64,000 nt of DNA from Meloidogyne chitwoodi. Its lineage: Eukaryota; Nematoda; Chromadorea; Rhabditida; Meloidogynidae. Positions 11,391 through 23,124 of the stretch are shown piece after piece. Made by a program: the position numbers and the translations under genes. The first letter of the stretch is position 1. Each line of letters opens with the position of its first letter. Under the pieces are notes generated by a model that saw nothing but the letters and a program-made list of their open reading frames with translations, was not told the origin of the DNA and did no database searches. The stretch spans positions 186,001 to 250,000 of the forward strand of contig JACZZP010000016.1 in assembly GCA_015183035.1 (NCBI GenBank). The letters are read 5' to 3'.

Positions 11391-11822
11391 TGTCTCCGTT
11401 TTAATCCTTGAGGAAGTATTTAAATTTTAAATAATTTGTCACATTAAAAAAATTTTAATATCAAGGATTTGAATAAAGGTAAAATTTAAAAATTAAAATT
11501 ATTTTTTTAAACATTTAAATCCTCAAAATTTGCCTTTATTTGATGTATAATGGTTAAATTTATATTAAAACGTTGATAATCTTTTTTTATTTAAAAATTA
11601 GCATAATATTTTTACTTAATTTACATATTTATTATATTGGAGTTTTTATTGAATTAAAATTTTTATAAAAAAAATTAATAAAAAAATTTAAAAGTTTATT
11701 TTAAATAATTATTATTGAGTTTAAGTATAATTAATTTATCAGAAATTAATTTTATTTATCTTCTATAATATCAATATAAATAAAAAATAATCAATTTTTT
11801 CATATTAATTAGGATATTTTGT

Positions 11823-12054
11823 TTATATTTTAATTGCCCTTCCGTTTCGCCAGTTTCGATATCGCCATGGACCATTCGGACCTCGTGTCGAAACTGAAAA
11901 TTAATTTTTGAATAAATTTAAGATATTTTAAATTAATGACTATAAAATAATAAATATTTACTTGTAATATATTTTAATTAATTAATTTTTACTTGCCTTC
12001 AGTGAATAAAATTAGGACAAAAATAACTAAAGTAAAAAGCTTAATTAAATTCAT
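11823..12054 (-). CDS. Tiny secreted peptide gene (two possible frames)
   Basis: Exon 1 starts at 12054 and encodes a signal peptide (MNLIKLFTLVIFVLILFTE). Exon 2 follows TTTTCAG, starting at 11893. Two donors are possible. A canonical GT at 11992 gives a 41-aa product ending SKLAKRKGN (stop at 11830-11832). A GC donor four bases earlier gives a 42-aa product with a Gly/Arg/Trp/Asn-rich tail, GPNGPWRYRNWRNGRA, stopping at 11823-11825. The second looks more like nematode Gly/Trp-rich or amidated peptides and contains Gly-Arg; the first uses the commoner donor. Transcript data would settle it. Confidence 0.5.
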
Positions 12055-12403
12055 TTAAAAAATATATATCTACTAATTTAAATTTTATTTATATTAAATT
12101 TTTTAGATTTATTGGTGAGAAAATAATTAAGATATTCATTAGAATTTTAGTTTAATTATTAATTAATTTAAATATCAATTTCAAATTTGTACGGGAATGT
12201 GGAACAAAAAGAAAAAAATCTTTTATAGGTAATTAATTTTAAAAATAAATTAATTAATTAATTAAACATTAAAAAATCAAAGAAGAATTCAAAAATTAAT
12301 TTGGCGAACAAGATTGTTCTCGTTAATTTTAGCTAATTAAATAAAAACTATTATAATCACTTTTTTTATTATTTTTTATTTAAAACTTTGACAAAATTTT
12401 TAA

Positions 12404-12810
12404 ATGTTTGTTTTAAAATTTTATGCTTTTTTATTTTTATTTTTAACAATTTTATCATTTCTCAACGAATGTATGTGATTATGAATAAATTTTTAAAATT
12501 AATTTTTTTAGCCAACTCAATTATTCCTCCTGAACATAATGGTCAATCTGTCACAAAAATAAACTTTGATGATATTAATTCTTCAAAAAAAGTTTTACGT
12601 GCAAAAAGAGGTCATTTTTAACAAATTTCAAAAATATAGTTTATTCTAAATTTTATAGAAATTTTCTTTTTTCTTTTTATTTTACTTAGAAAAGTATAGA
12701 TTTTAATAATTTTAATATCATGCATTCAATAAATATTTTAATAATAATTTTAAATTTATTAAATTTCAGATGATGATGATTTGCCTATTTTAATAAAATT
12801 ACCAGGTTGA
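12404..12810 (+). CDS. Prepropeptide: signal peptide, RAKR, C-terminal Gly-ending peptide
   Basis: Three exons (12404-12470, 12512-12610, 12770-12810) join in phase to 68 aa. Residues 1-21 are a signal peptide (MFVLKFYAFLFLFLTILSF). A neutral to acidic spacer ends VLRAKR, a furin-type R-x-K-R site, and the last exon adds only DDDDLPILIKLPG before the stop. A single terminal peptide ending in Gly is the usual signal for C-terminal amidation. The layout matches the gene at 35570-35771, though the mature peptides differ. Known neuropeptide-like precursors have this plan, but the peptide itself is not recognised. An upstream TTG extension was rejected because the ATG opens the signal peptide. Confidence 0.7.
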
Positions 12811-13111
12811 ACATTAAAAAAGTGTTCGTTTTCTTAAGCAAAAATCATATAAAATTTTATTTATGATTATTTTAAAAATATTTTTTAAATTTAATGATAA
12901 AATAAACTACTAAATGATTTTACGTACACATTAATATTTCTTCTTTCAATTTAATTTTTAAATAGGTATTTTGTTATTGATATACAGTGACTGATCCATT
13001 AACTCCATTTGTTTTGTTAAAAAATAATTTTATTTTGCAAAATTCTTTTTTGTATGCCGCTTTGTAGTCGGAGCTAAAATTTTTTTAATTTAAAAAAAAT
13101 ATTTCAAATTT

Positions 13112-14523
13112 TTAAAAAATTTCCTTAATTAATTGCCTATTTAAATAAAGAATTGGAGCATTAGCAGCTGCAGATAAATTTAAAATAACTGCTAAATATC
13201 CACTCAAATACCAAATCATAACTGGGAACATAGGTATAACCATCGTTATTGTTAAAAATACAATATTGAAGATAAAATATCCTCCAATATTTACAAAAAC
13301 TATTAAAGTTAGTGAACGATGTAATTTACGCATTTTATCGTTGGCCATATCTAAAATTATTTGTTTGAAAATTAAAAATTTATTTAAAATTTTGAACTAG
13401 AATCAGAGAATATTATAAAAAAACAAACTTTACTTCCTTTATATTTTGCTAATATTCCAACTAATAAATGTGCAAGCATTGCAAATATAAGAAATACAGT
13501 AGTAAATATTCTTATATCAAAATATGAAGGTAATCCATAAAGATCAGCAAGATTACCAGTTACTGGATAATTAGGATGTGCCAATACTGAGATTATTTGA
13601 AAATACAGTATGAAGATTGCAAAAATAAAAATTGCAAGTAAATGGCAGAAAATGTAGAAGCGAAAATTAATTTGTACATAACTGAAATTTAAACGGTTGA
13701 TTACAAGAGAAAAATTGAATAGTTTAAATTAGACAATATCGATACGTTTTGCTAAACGCCAAAAGTTAAAATAACGGCCAGAATAAATAAAACTTTCCGG
13801 AAATAAAATCAGAACAACTTTAAAAAACAAACTTAAACACTTAAAATAAAAATCAGAATATTTTTGTTTGTGTTATTCTGAAAAAAAGTAAAATGAAAAA
13901 TCAGAATAATCGCTTACAATAAAGGAAATGCAACAGCAATAACTCTGTCAAAACTCATAGAAAAAAATAGAAAGTTGGCAATATTAGCTGAAACAGTTGA
14001 ATGAAATTCAAGTTTAAACGCTAAAGAAGCTGGAATAAAATTTATTCCTGTTATTGTGATAAAAAAGAAGATTAAATGTCCACTTTGATGAAGAATTTCA
14101 AAAAATGCGTTGATTGCTATTAAAATGCTTGTTTTGCTTTTTAATGTTGTAGATTTGTTCCTTTACATAATTTTAAACTTTTGAATCAAAAAATTAAAAA
14201 TACCAATATTTCCAAGTAATGTAACATACACTTAAATTTAATAATATTCCAATAGTTGCTATTAATGCTAATACTAAAGCTGGAAGAAAAAGAGGAAGTT
14301 GAAAGCCAGAATTTGGAAATGCCAAGAAAATAGCCTAAAAATATTCTTAATTAATTTAAACTTTCTTTTCCTAAAATTTTAATTTAAAAATTTTTTAATT
14401 CAAATAATTGTTCATATTTAAAAATTTTTAAAATAAATAAAAAAATTTAAGAATCAAATGTGAAGACAAATTAAAATTTTAAAAGTTAAGAAAACTTACT
14501 GGAAGAGCAACAGTTTTATTCAT
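13112..14523 (-). CDS. Nematode 7TM chemoreceptor, Srsx-like
   Basis: Five exons (14523-14500, 14334-14204, 14160-13918, 13681-13434, 13350-13112) join in phase to 294 aa. Several hydrophobic helices are evident: LPALVLALIATIGILLNLSV for TM1, then ILIAINAFFEILHQSGHLIF for TM2. TM3 leads into SMSFDRVIAVAFP, the DRY-equivalent. The last helix ends NAPILYLNRQLIKEIF, close to the NPxxY-like tail of Srsx/Srx families. Length fits the family. Nematode Srsx proteins are G-protein-coupled receptors, mostly assumed to sense environmental or internal ligands; the ligand here is unknown. It runs head to head with the GPCR gene at 15229. Confidence 0.85.
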
Positions 14524-15228
14524 AATGTTAAACGTTTAAAAAAATTAAAAATAAATATGCTCTTGAATTTAAATTAATAAAACAAAAAAAAGTAAGAAAA
14601 ATATGACTATTAAATTTGTTTAAATAAATAAAATTTAAAAAATAAATTTAAAATTATTTTAAATCATGCGCTTTACAAAGTAGCAGTTTATTTTTTAAAG
14701 TGTATGCTTATTGTTTACAATTTTTTTATAATTACATATTTATTAAAATTAAAAATATTTAATTTAAAGTTATCATTTTAATATTTTTTAAATAAAACAT
14801 TAAATTAAAAAACGGGAAAAATTTAAAATTGGCAGTTACACAATTTTTTCTTACTTTATTTTAAATAAATAATTTAATTATACGTACATAAATTATGAAT
14901 AAAAATTATATTAAAAACATAACCGATGTTTAAATAATCTAATGAAACATTAGATCCATTTTACGCTAATGCTTTAATTAAATTTCCTCTTTTATATTAA
15001 CGTAAAATTTAATATTTAATTGGGCTCTAAAAGAAAAATTTTTTTTTAAATAATTAAATTTACTTCAATTAAGGTTAAGTATGTTTATGTAATTATTTTT
15101 ATTTTATAAGTTTTTTTTCTTTCGTAAAGATTTTAATTTTTTTTCATTAACTGAAGGTATAAAATATTTGTAATATTGGCAAATTAATTTAATTCTTCAA
15201 TTTATTAAAAAAAAAAATAAAATTCAAA

Positions 15229-16605
15229 ATGTCTTCCAATTTAACAAAAAAATATTTAACAATTTTTCCTCAAGTAACTTATATTAATTTTGCTGTTTAC
15301 ACTATTTCATTATTTTGTACATTATCTACAATATTTAATATGTCAAGATTGCTTTATGCAGCAAGATTTAAAAAATCAAATCTTGTCAATGAAATTTCAA
15401 ACACAATGAAACTTTATTTAGCAGTGAATGTTTTTTGTGGAAGTAATATTAGAATTTTAAATTTAAAATAATTTGAATCTGTGCGAATAAAAAATCTAAT
15501 TTTTTTATTTCTTTTAAAAAATAATTTTAAGCAACATCACTTCCATATCTCTTTTACAAAGTACTCTGGTGGCGTCCACCTTATATACAAGGGAATATGC
15601 CATTATATTCGGATGTCCTTTTTCATTTTGTCTCCGGCATATTTTATTCTTTACATTATGCCACTTCCAGCATTTTAGTTTTCATTTTATGTTTGGATCG
15701 CTATTTATTAATAAATAATAGCATTATGCAATGGCAGATTAAAAAACGCAAAATCTTCTTAATGTCAGGAATATTTATTTTAATAATTGTATATATTGGA
15801 ACTGCTTCAAGCTATGCTTTTGAATTTCCATTAAATTATGATATTCGTATGTTTTATAATTTTTAAAAAATTTAGTATTTTTTAGATTTTTAATATTATT
15901 TTGGTTTGAAAATTTAAAGTTTTTTTCAGTTATAAAATGTGAAACCCTATCTTGTATGCAGCTTAATTTAAAAAATTACCCTGTCCTAGTAATTAAAACT
16001 TGTTTTGGCATTGGAAATATTATTTGTTGCATATTTTTTATGCGACAGCTTTATAAACTTGGTTCTGAATCAATTAAAAAATTGGTAAACAATTAAATTA
16101 TTTTTTAATTATTTTTAATCTCAAGGACAATCGAATAATTAAAATTACAGTAATGATTGAAATTATTTTGAATGTAATTCCTGGTGAAACCAATCTGTTA
16201 TACAAAACGGTAAGCTAAATTAAACTTTAATACTTGAATAAATTTATATTTAAACTTGAATATTAAAATTAAAGTTTTTATTATTAAACTTGAATTATTT
16301 ATGAAACTATTTAATTAAACTTGCTTCAATAAAAATAGGAGTAAAAATATAAATAAAATTGAAACATTTATTAATTAAACTTGAAACTTTAACTAATATA
16401 TATAAACTTTTTTTAGTTCACAGGAATCCCTCTCGCTACTTATACTGGTGAAAGTTCATTTTTAACATTATCAATAGAACTAGCTATATGCGCATTATTT
16501 TATTGGAAAAAATTCAAAGCTAAACCAAAAACTCAAGTTACTTTACTTACTACACAAAAAGAATTGTTGAATAATAAGAAGCAAGTTTGGCCATCAAAAC
16601 TTTAA
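15229..16605 (+). CDS. Nematode seven-transmembrane receptor (paralogue of 46539-48371)
   Basis: Five exons (15229-15442, 15532-15846, 15930-16084, 16126-16209, 16417-16605) join in phase to 318 aa. There are about seven hydrophobic segments; TM3 ends SSILVFILCLDRYLLI, a DRY-type motif. WWRPPYIQGNMPLY lies in the first extracellular loop region. It is collinear with the receptor at 46539-48371, with matching exon sizes of 214, 155, 84 and 189 bases; its exon 2 equals exons 2 plus 3 of the paralogue, so one intron was gained or lost. The exact serpentine class is not certain (an Srg-superfamily type is possible). Intron 4 contains loose repeats of TTAAACTTGAA. Confidence 0.85.
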
Positions 16606-16798
16606 TTTTATTTTTTAATAATTGTAATAAAGTTATGCCGAAATGAATCACCCGACTAATTTGTTTTTATCTTTTTTTATCAAATATTTTAAAAAATGTG
16701 AAAAATATTTTTGTGTTTATATGATTCTTGTATAAAAAAATGTTTTTTAAATAAATATCAGCAATGTATTTTTAAAAGAAACAATTCATTTACTCTTT

Positions 16799-18112
16799 CT
16801 ATTCTTCTTCTGTTTCATCTTCTTCTTTAATAGAAGTCAGAAAATTTTTCTTATCTTCTCCTTGGAATAACCAGTTTAAACTAGACTTATCCTTCTGAAT
16901 ATTAAATTCATTTTTCACATCAACATCTTTCTCGGGGACTAACTAATTATATAAATTATCCTCTTGAAATTTCTCTTCTTCCTTTACATCTTTTTCAATT
17001 TCTTTTTTAACACTATTAAAACAATAATTCGAAATACGATTAAATTTTTTCTTTTCATCAACGTTAATAGTAAACTCTCCATATTTAAATTCAATAACAA
17101 CTTTTTTAAATATTTCCCTAATTGCGGGGAATAGCTTTGAACAATATAAAGCTAAATTCTCTCTGTCATTTTTTTTATAATTTCTGTATACATTTTTAAT
17201 TGAAGTACAAAATAATATTATTTGTATAAAATTTTGCGAAAATAACTTATATCCATCATGTATTTTTTTCTGAATAAATATAAAAATGTTAATGATACGT
17301 TGAAATTTGCGTAGCTTATGAGGATTAAAAATAGTCTCAGGCTATTATTATTTTAAATAATTTCGTTATTTACCTCTTTTGTGATTATTTCTTCAAATTG
17401 TTTTTCTGCTTCTTCAACACTACCTTCTAAGTAAATTTTAGTTATTTTTGACTTTCTTTTTAATAATTTAAAAATTTTTAAAAGTTTTTTTCTTCCATCT
17501 TTTTTAATGTGTTTTAAATCTTTTTCATATAAAAATTCAACATTTCTAACTAATTTTTCTATTTTTTCATCATTGTTTGCCATTTCTTTAACATAGTCAA
17601 TAGGCTCTAATTTAACAAAATTTTCATAGATGTTATCTTCGAAAATGAAAAATAGATAAATAAAAAGAATTTATATTAATAAATAGAAATATAGGATTTT
17701 TAGTATATTTACCATGTCTCTTGGACGAAAGTTTAGTTTTTAGCAAGTTAGGTGTACTTTTTGGCGATGTGTTAATCAATATTTGTTTATTATCTATAAA
17801 TTATTTAAAAAAATTATCTAAAAATAAAGTAAAAATCCAACATCTTTTTTATAAATCAGTTAATTTTGAGTTAAAAAGGAAAGAAATTAGTAAGTAATCT
17901 GAACAAAAAGCCATATGTTTATCCTTATTACCTAAATGAGGAATTTCGGATTCAGGTTTGTGTTTTTTAAACAATTCGAATAAATTTGATATTTTGTGGA
18001 TTGAAGTTATAGATTGTAAGACTTTTTCTTTATCATTTTCTTTACCAGTTGTAAACACAATTGTAATAAATCCAATTATTTCAAATAATAATAAGAAAAG
18101 TGAAACTTTCAT
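16799..18112 (-). CDS. Secreted helical protein, premature stop (paralogue of 20738-22633)
   Basis: Exons 18112-17932, 17793-17713, 17636-17374 and a last exon starting at 17269. Translation stops at a TAG, 16943-16945, after 283 aa. Beyond it the frame stays open to 16799-16801 and remains similar to the paralogue (LNWLFQGEDKKNF against MDWLVQDEKKDKSF), so about 48 codons have recently been cut off. Signal peptide at residues 1-20 (MKVSLFLLLFEIIGFITIVF). The helical core carries FCTSIKNVY (195-203) and YC (217-218). Tandem duplicate of the gene at 20738-22633, with nested transposons between them. No known domain; an effector role is inference. Confidence 0.75.
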
Positions 18113-18470
18113 TTTAAACTATTCTTTAAAAAAGCTTTTAAAAAAATGTTTGTTTAATAAATTAAAATGGGTTTAGAATTTTTTATTTTATAAATAGAAT
18201 AAAAATTGACTTGGGAGTTTTTTTAAAAAGATAGGCAAAGAAAGAAAGGGCAATAAGACATAAAAAATCATATGAGTTCTCAGACAAATTTTGGCACATG
18301 ATAAATAGATGATTTTTTGCGGATTTTTTTTGCGGACAAAATTTATTATTAGTATGTGTTATTTGATTCTGACCGTAAAGCAATAAGTGTCGTATATGGA
18401 ATTTTTTACATAAATAAATATGAAACCATGATGACTAACAATTTGTAAAATTAAATGGAAAAAACTGTCC
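18113..18470. other. Intergenic, no feature recognised
   Basis: Upstream flank of the 16799-18112 gene. It contains a short run of GCGGA motifs (18317-18345) and is otherwise plain A+T-rich DNA up to the target-site duplication of the nested transposons. Confidence 0.5.
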
Positions 18471-18920
18471 TTTAAAACGGCTCCCGGAAAATAGGTCAGT
18501 GGAAAATGCGTCAGTGGAAAATCGGTCAGTGGAAAATGCGTCAGTAGTCGGAAAATCGGTCAGTGGAAAATCGGTCAGTGAAGAAACAGTACATAAAATC
18601 ACTAAAATACATGTAAAACACAAAAATCATTAAAATTTTTTGTGTTTACATGTGTTTTCGTGTTTATTTGTTTTTTGTGTTTATGTGTTTTACATGTGTT
18701 TTATTGTTTTTTGTGTTTTACATGTGTTTTATTGTTTTTTTTTTGTGTTTTACATGTGTTTTTGTGTTTTACATGTGTTTTATGTGTTTTTGTTTTTTCA
18801 TGTTTCGTATTTTTGTGTTTTACATGTGTTTTGGTTTTATTTGTGTTTTACATGTATTTTAGTGATTTTATGTACTGTTTCTTCACTGACCGATTTTCCA
18901 CTGACCGATTTTCCGTCTAC

Positions 18921-19628
18921 CGTGCCAGGAAAAAAGGTCAGTGGAAAATAGGTCAGTGGAAATTTGGTCAGTGGAAAATAGGTCAGTACTAGGAAAATAG
19001 GTCAATGGAAATTTGGTCAGTGAAGAAACAGTACAAAAACATGAAAGAAAATACAAAAATACATGAAATTTTTTGTGCTTTTGATGTATTTGTGTTTTTG
19101 CCGCATTTTTGTGTTGTATTTTTGTTTTTTAATATACATTTTGGAAAAACACAAAAATGTATTTTTGAGTAAAAACAAAAATACAAGAAAAATACATGAA
19201 AAATACAAAAATACATGAAAAACACAAAAATACATGAAAAATACAAAAATACATGAAAAACACAAAAATACATGAAAAATACAAAAATACATGAAAAACA
19301 CAAAAATACATGAAAAATACAAAAATACATGAAAAACACAAAAATACATGAAAAATACAAAAATACATGAAAAATACAAAAATACATGAAAAACACAAAA
19401 ATACATGAAAAATACAAAAATACATGAAAAACACAAAAATAAATGAAAAATACAAAAATACATGAAAAACACAAATACATCAAAAGCACAAAAAATTTCA
19501 TGAATTTTTGTATTTTCTTTCATGTTTTTGTACTGTTTCTTCACTGACCAAATTTCCACTGACCTATTTTCCTAGTACTGACCTATTTTCCACTGACCTA
19601 TTTTCCACTGACCTATTTTCCGGGAGCC
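18921..19628 (-). mobile_element. Inner T1 element, inverted, inserted into the outer copy
   Basis: Starts CGTGCCAGGAAAAAAGG and ends TTTTCCGGGAGCC, the reverse of the outer copy. The flanks are identical octamers CCGTCTAC at 18913-18920 and 19629-19636, proving insertion into the older copy. Inside is a minisatellite of about 19 bp units (ATACATGAAAAACACAAAA) at 19190-19480, which generates the spurious long minus-strand ORFs rich in F, C and M. Confidence 0.85.
19190..19480. repeat. Minisatellite inside T1
   Basis: About 15 tandem units alternating TACATGAAAAATACAAAAA and TACATGAAAAACACAAAAA. A shorter, partly inverted version is present in the T1 copy at 27533-27866, so copy number varies between elements. 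Confidence 0.8.
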
Positions 19629-20109
19629 CCGTCTACTGACGCATTTTCCACTGACCTATTTTCCGGTCACGTTTAAAACATATCTCCAAACAACTTAATG
19701 AATATTCAGAAAATTCAGTTTTATGGCGTTTTTTTTGTAGATAAAGCAGCTTAAGATCTACCAACCATTGTTGAACTTCTTCTTTATGTTTATTTTTTAA
19801 ATAATTGTAATTCACATGCCTGATTAAAGTCCACAAATATTTATTCAAAATTTTTGCCTACAACGGTAAAAATGCAATAAAAATGAGTATATTAAAATTT
19901 TTTAGTTCAAATTAAAAATTTTTTCGATTTTCGACTTTAGAGTTTCGATATTTTTTTGTTTCGAGACAGCTCTGTTTCTAAACGCTAATAACGCAAATAT
20001 TGCCTACGCTCTGCAAATTTCCTTTGCAGACAGGTGTCAACGACCTATTTACATACAATGCATTTTTAAAAGAAATCATGGTACTATTTAACTTTATGCG
20101 GCAATGTAA

Positions 20110-20600
20110 AGATAGGAATTTTAAAAAACCAAGATCGAGAAACGGGAAATTTAAAAATTGAACGATCGGGAGGGACCCGGATTGGGAAAATCGGGAATTC
20201 CCGTTTTTTTCAGGCGAAAAATAACCGGGCCCCGGCCAGAAAAGGGAAAAAGTAACGGGAATTGGAAATATAATGATCGGCCGTGACCCGTATCGGGAAA
20301 ACCAGGAATTCCCGATCCCGATTTCATCCCGGTGTCTTAAAAAAACCGGGAAATCGGATCGGGAAATCGCGAAACAGGATCAGGACCCGATCCCGTTCTA
20401 TCTTTGTCCAATGAACTTTTATGAGTCAAAACAAATTTTGTCAATCAATTACTGTCTGATTTAAATTATTAAAAAGGTCACAGTTTTCTGGCCTATTTCC
20501 ATTTTTGAAGAAAACCATAAATTCCCGGTCGGTCCCGATTTCACCCAGTTTTCAAAAAACTGAAAGGGACCTGAAAACAGACCGGAACCCATTCTTATAA
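20110..20600. repeat. G+C-rich repeat with GGGATCGGG/CCCGATCCC motifs
   Basis: A G+C-rich island within A+T-rich DNA. Motifs such as AACGGGAAAT, GATCGGGAGGGACCCGG and CCCGATCCCG recur on both strands. It shares these with the delimited element at 52338-52644 and with a smaller patch at 37880-38030. Clear ends and target duplication were not found, so it is probably an old, damaged copy. ORFs here are shadows. Confidence 0.6.
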
Positions 20601-20737
20601 TTACTTAAATAAGACTAATGCTTAACAAAACTTGTTTGGACTCATAAGCTTTTTATTGGATTCATAAATTTTGTTTACTCTCATAAAAGTTAATTGGACA
20701 TAAATGTAAATAGCATGAAATATTTCATTTACTCTTT

Positions 20738-22633
20738 CTATCCTTTTGTTTCATCTCCTTCTTCAATACGTTCCATAGGAGTAAAAGATTTATCTTTCTT
20801 TTCATCTTGGACTAACCAGTCCATATTAAGATTAGTATTCTGATTATCAACTTCATTTTGATTAACTTCACTAGCATCTTCCCTCACATCTTTTTCAATC
20901 TTTTTTTTTAAATTATTTAAACAAAAATTCGGAATAAAATTAATTTTTTTCTTCTTTTTATTATCTTTATTGGTATGTTCATCTTTAAATTTAACACCAA
21001 CTTTATTTAATATTTTCATTAATGCGGGTGATAGCTCTGAACAATAAAAAGCCAAAGCGTCTTTGTATTTATATTCGTGAGATTTATATTCATGTTCAAT
21101 TGAAGCACAAAATAATTTTATTTGCAAAAAATTTTTCAAAAATGTACGATCATCATTTTTTATTTTTTTCTGAATAAATAGTAAAAATTTTAATAATTTG
21201 GAAATTAAAAGTTAAGTAGCATATAAGGAATAAAAATAGATTATTAATTTTAATAATCTACATATTTACCTCTTTTGTAATTATTTCTTCTAATTGTTTT
21301 TCTGATTCTTCAAGACTACCTTTTAAGTGAATTTTAGTTATTTTTGACTTTCTTTTTAATAATGTAAAAATTTTGAAGAGTTTTTTTCTTTCACCTTCTT
21401 TAAAATGTTTTAAATCATTTTCATATAAAAATTCAACATTTTTAACTAAATTTTCTATTTTTTTATCATTGTTTGCCATTTCTCTAATAAGTTTCATACT
21501 TTCTATTTCATGCACATTACCAATTTTTAAATCATAAAAAAATAGTTATATAATAATAGTAAAAATACATAATCAGAAACAGTTTTAGAGTTTATATATA
21601 CCATGTCTTTTCGCGAAGCTGTATTTCTTGTAAATTGAAGCGCATTTATTTGCGATGTGCTTGTTCCACCTACATTAATTGATTCTACCTCATCATCTTA
21701 AATTTTTGAAAAAAACTCTACTTTTAATATTTAATTACCTTCAACTGTAATTTCATTATTACTTGCTTCTTCTATTTGATCAACTAAATAATAAATAAAA
21801 AATCGAATTTTTTATTTATTTAATTTTAAATTATTTAAAAAATTATAAATAATGTAAAAATCCATTATCTTTTTGCTAAATGTTTATTTTTGAGTTACTA
21901 AAAATGACAAGAAATTTCTAAAGGTCGCGTACCACCACCTTAAGCTCTCTACTACTTAACAACACTTAGGGCACAAATATTCCATTCAAAAAATCCCTAT
22001 ACTACTTGCCCTCCTCTGGTTGATATAATAGTAGTATTATAGTAAAAAACGATATGGTAGTAGTTTCTTTACCATGTCTCTTCGACGAATGTTTAGTTTG
22101 AAGCAAGTTAGGTGAACTTATTGGCGATGAGCTTATTTCACTTTCATTAAATTCTTCTGCCTCATCATCTAAAATTTTTGAAATAAAATCGAAATTTTTA
22201 ATTACCTTTAACTGTACTTTCATTATTACTTGATTCTTTTTTTTCATCAACTAAATAATAAATAAAATTATTTAATTTTATATTTACCTTGTTTTTTACT
22301 CAATTTTGCTTTATCATCTAAAAATTATTTGAAAAATTATAAATAAAAATTATCTAAAAATCCATTTTCTTTCAGTTAATTTTTGAGTTAAATAATGGAA
22401 AGAAATAAAAAGTAATCTGAACAAAAAGCCATATATTTAGGCTTATTATTACCTTTAGGATGATAAAATTCGGATTCAGAAGTGTATCCAAACAAATCTA
22501 ATAAAGATGTTCGTCTTTTGTGAATTGAAGTTGTAGATTGTGAAAAATTTTCTTCATCATTATCATTTGTAGGAAATACAATTGTAATAAATCCAATTAT
22601 TCCAAATAATAATAAGAAAAGTGAAACTTTCAT
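20738..22633 (-). CDS. Secreted helical protein with duplicated exon pair
   Basis: Exons 22633-22453 (signal peptide MKVSLFLLLFGIIGFITIVF), 22317-22288, 22250-22206, 22168-22073, 21502-21270 and 21169-20738 join in phase to 338 aa. The 45- and 96-base exons have a second, decayed pair at 21783-21739 (45) and 21696-21602 (95): VDEKKESSNNESTVK against VDQIEEASNNEITVE, then DDEAEEFNESEI against DDEVESINVGGT. The second 95-base exon would change frame, so it is probably skipped or dead. The core carries FCASIEHEY (215-223) and YC (237-238). It is the intact tandem paralogue of 16799-18112. Function is unknown; secretion is supported by the signal peptide and lack of other membrane segments. Confidence 0.8.
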
Positions 22634-23124
22634 TTTAATATATTCTCTTTTAAAAAGCTTTAAAAAAAATTTTATTTAATAAATTAGAATGGTTTTAGAA
22701 TTTTTTTAATTTTATAAATTGAAGAAAAATTGACTTGAGGGATTTTTTTAAATAGATAGGCAAATAGGGAAGGGCATAAGACATTAACAGATCATATGAG
22801 AGTGTTCAGTCAAATTTTTACTATTGACATAAGACTCTGAAAGACAATAAAAATTAAGGGAAAGGAAAAAATTTAAAATTTCGAATTTTACCTCCTACAT
22901 TGTAGTGACTACATATAGTCTACAGGTTGGTTGTGTTCAAATATTTCTGTTTTTACAAATAGAGGTTTTAAGTGGGGCGAAGCTTTTACGAACTGAAACT
23001 CCGAACCAAAATAAAAAAACTTTTTTTTAATTATTTAAAAATTTATTTATGCGTAAATAAAACTAAAAAAAAATTTAAAATTCGTTTTTCTAACAGAAAA
23101 AAACTTTTTACTAGACAAAAACGT
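22634..23124. other. Intergenic, no feature recognised
   Basis: A+T-rich spacer between two minus-strand secreted-protein genes; it holds the promoter of the upstream-lying 20738-22633 gene and the 3' flank of 23125-24671. No repeat ends or exons recognised. Confidence 0.5.

Larger units (their letters stand above)
18479..19671 (+). mobile_element. Outer element of a nested transposon pair (family T1)
   Basis: Left end GGCTCCCGGAAAATAGGTCA, right end TGACCTATTTTCCGGTCACG, flanked by exact 8-bp duplications TTTAAAAC at 18471-18478 and 19672-19679. The termini are tandem units of about 15 bp of the form GGTCAGTGGAAAATn. The interior is TACATGTGTTTT-type simple sequence with no coding gene. A second copy is inserted at 18921-19628. 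An 8-bp duplication fits hAT, P or Merlin superfamilies; the termini do not identify which. Confidence 0.85.

Noticed and set aside
18635..19560. Several 60-180 aa ORFs on both strands rich in Phe, Cys and Met
   Set aside because: They are translations of the ATACATGAAAAACAC and TACATGTGTTTT simple repeats inside transposon T1, overlapping in all frames.
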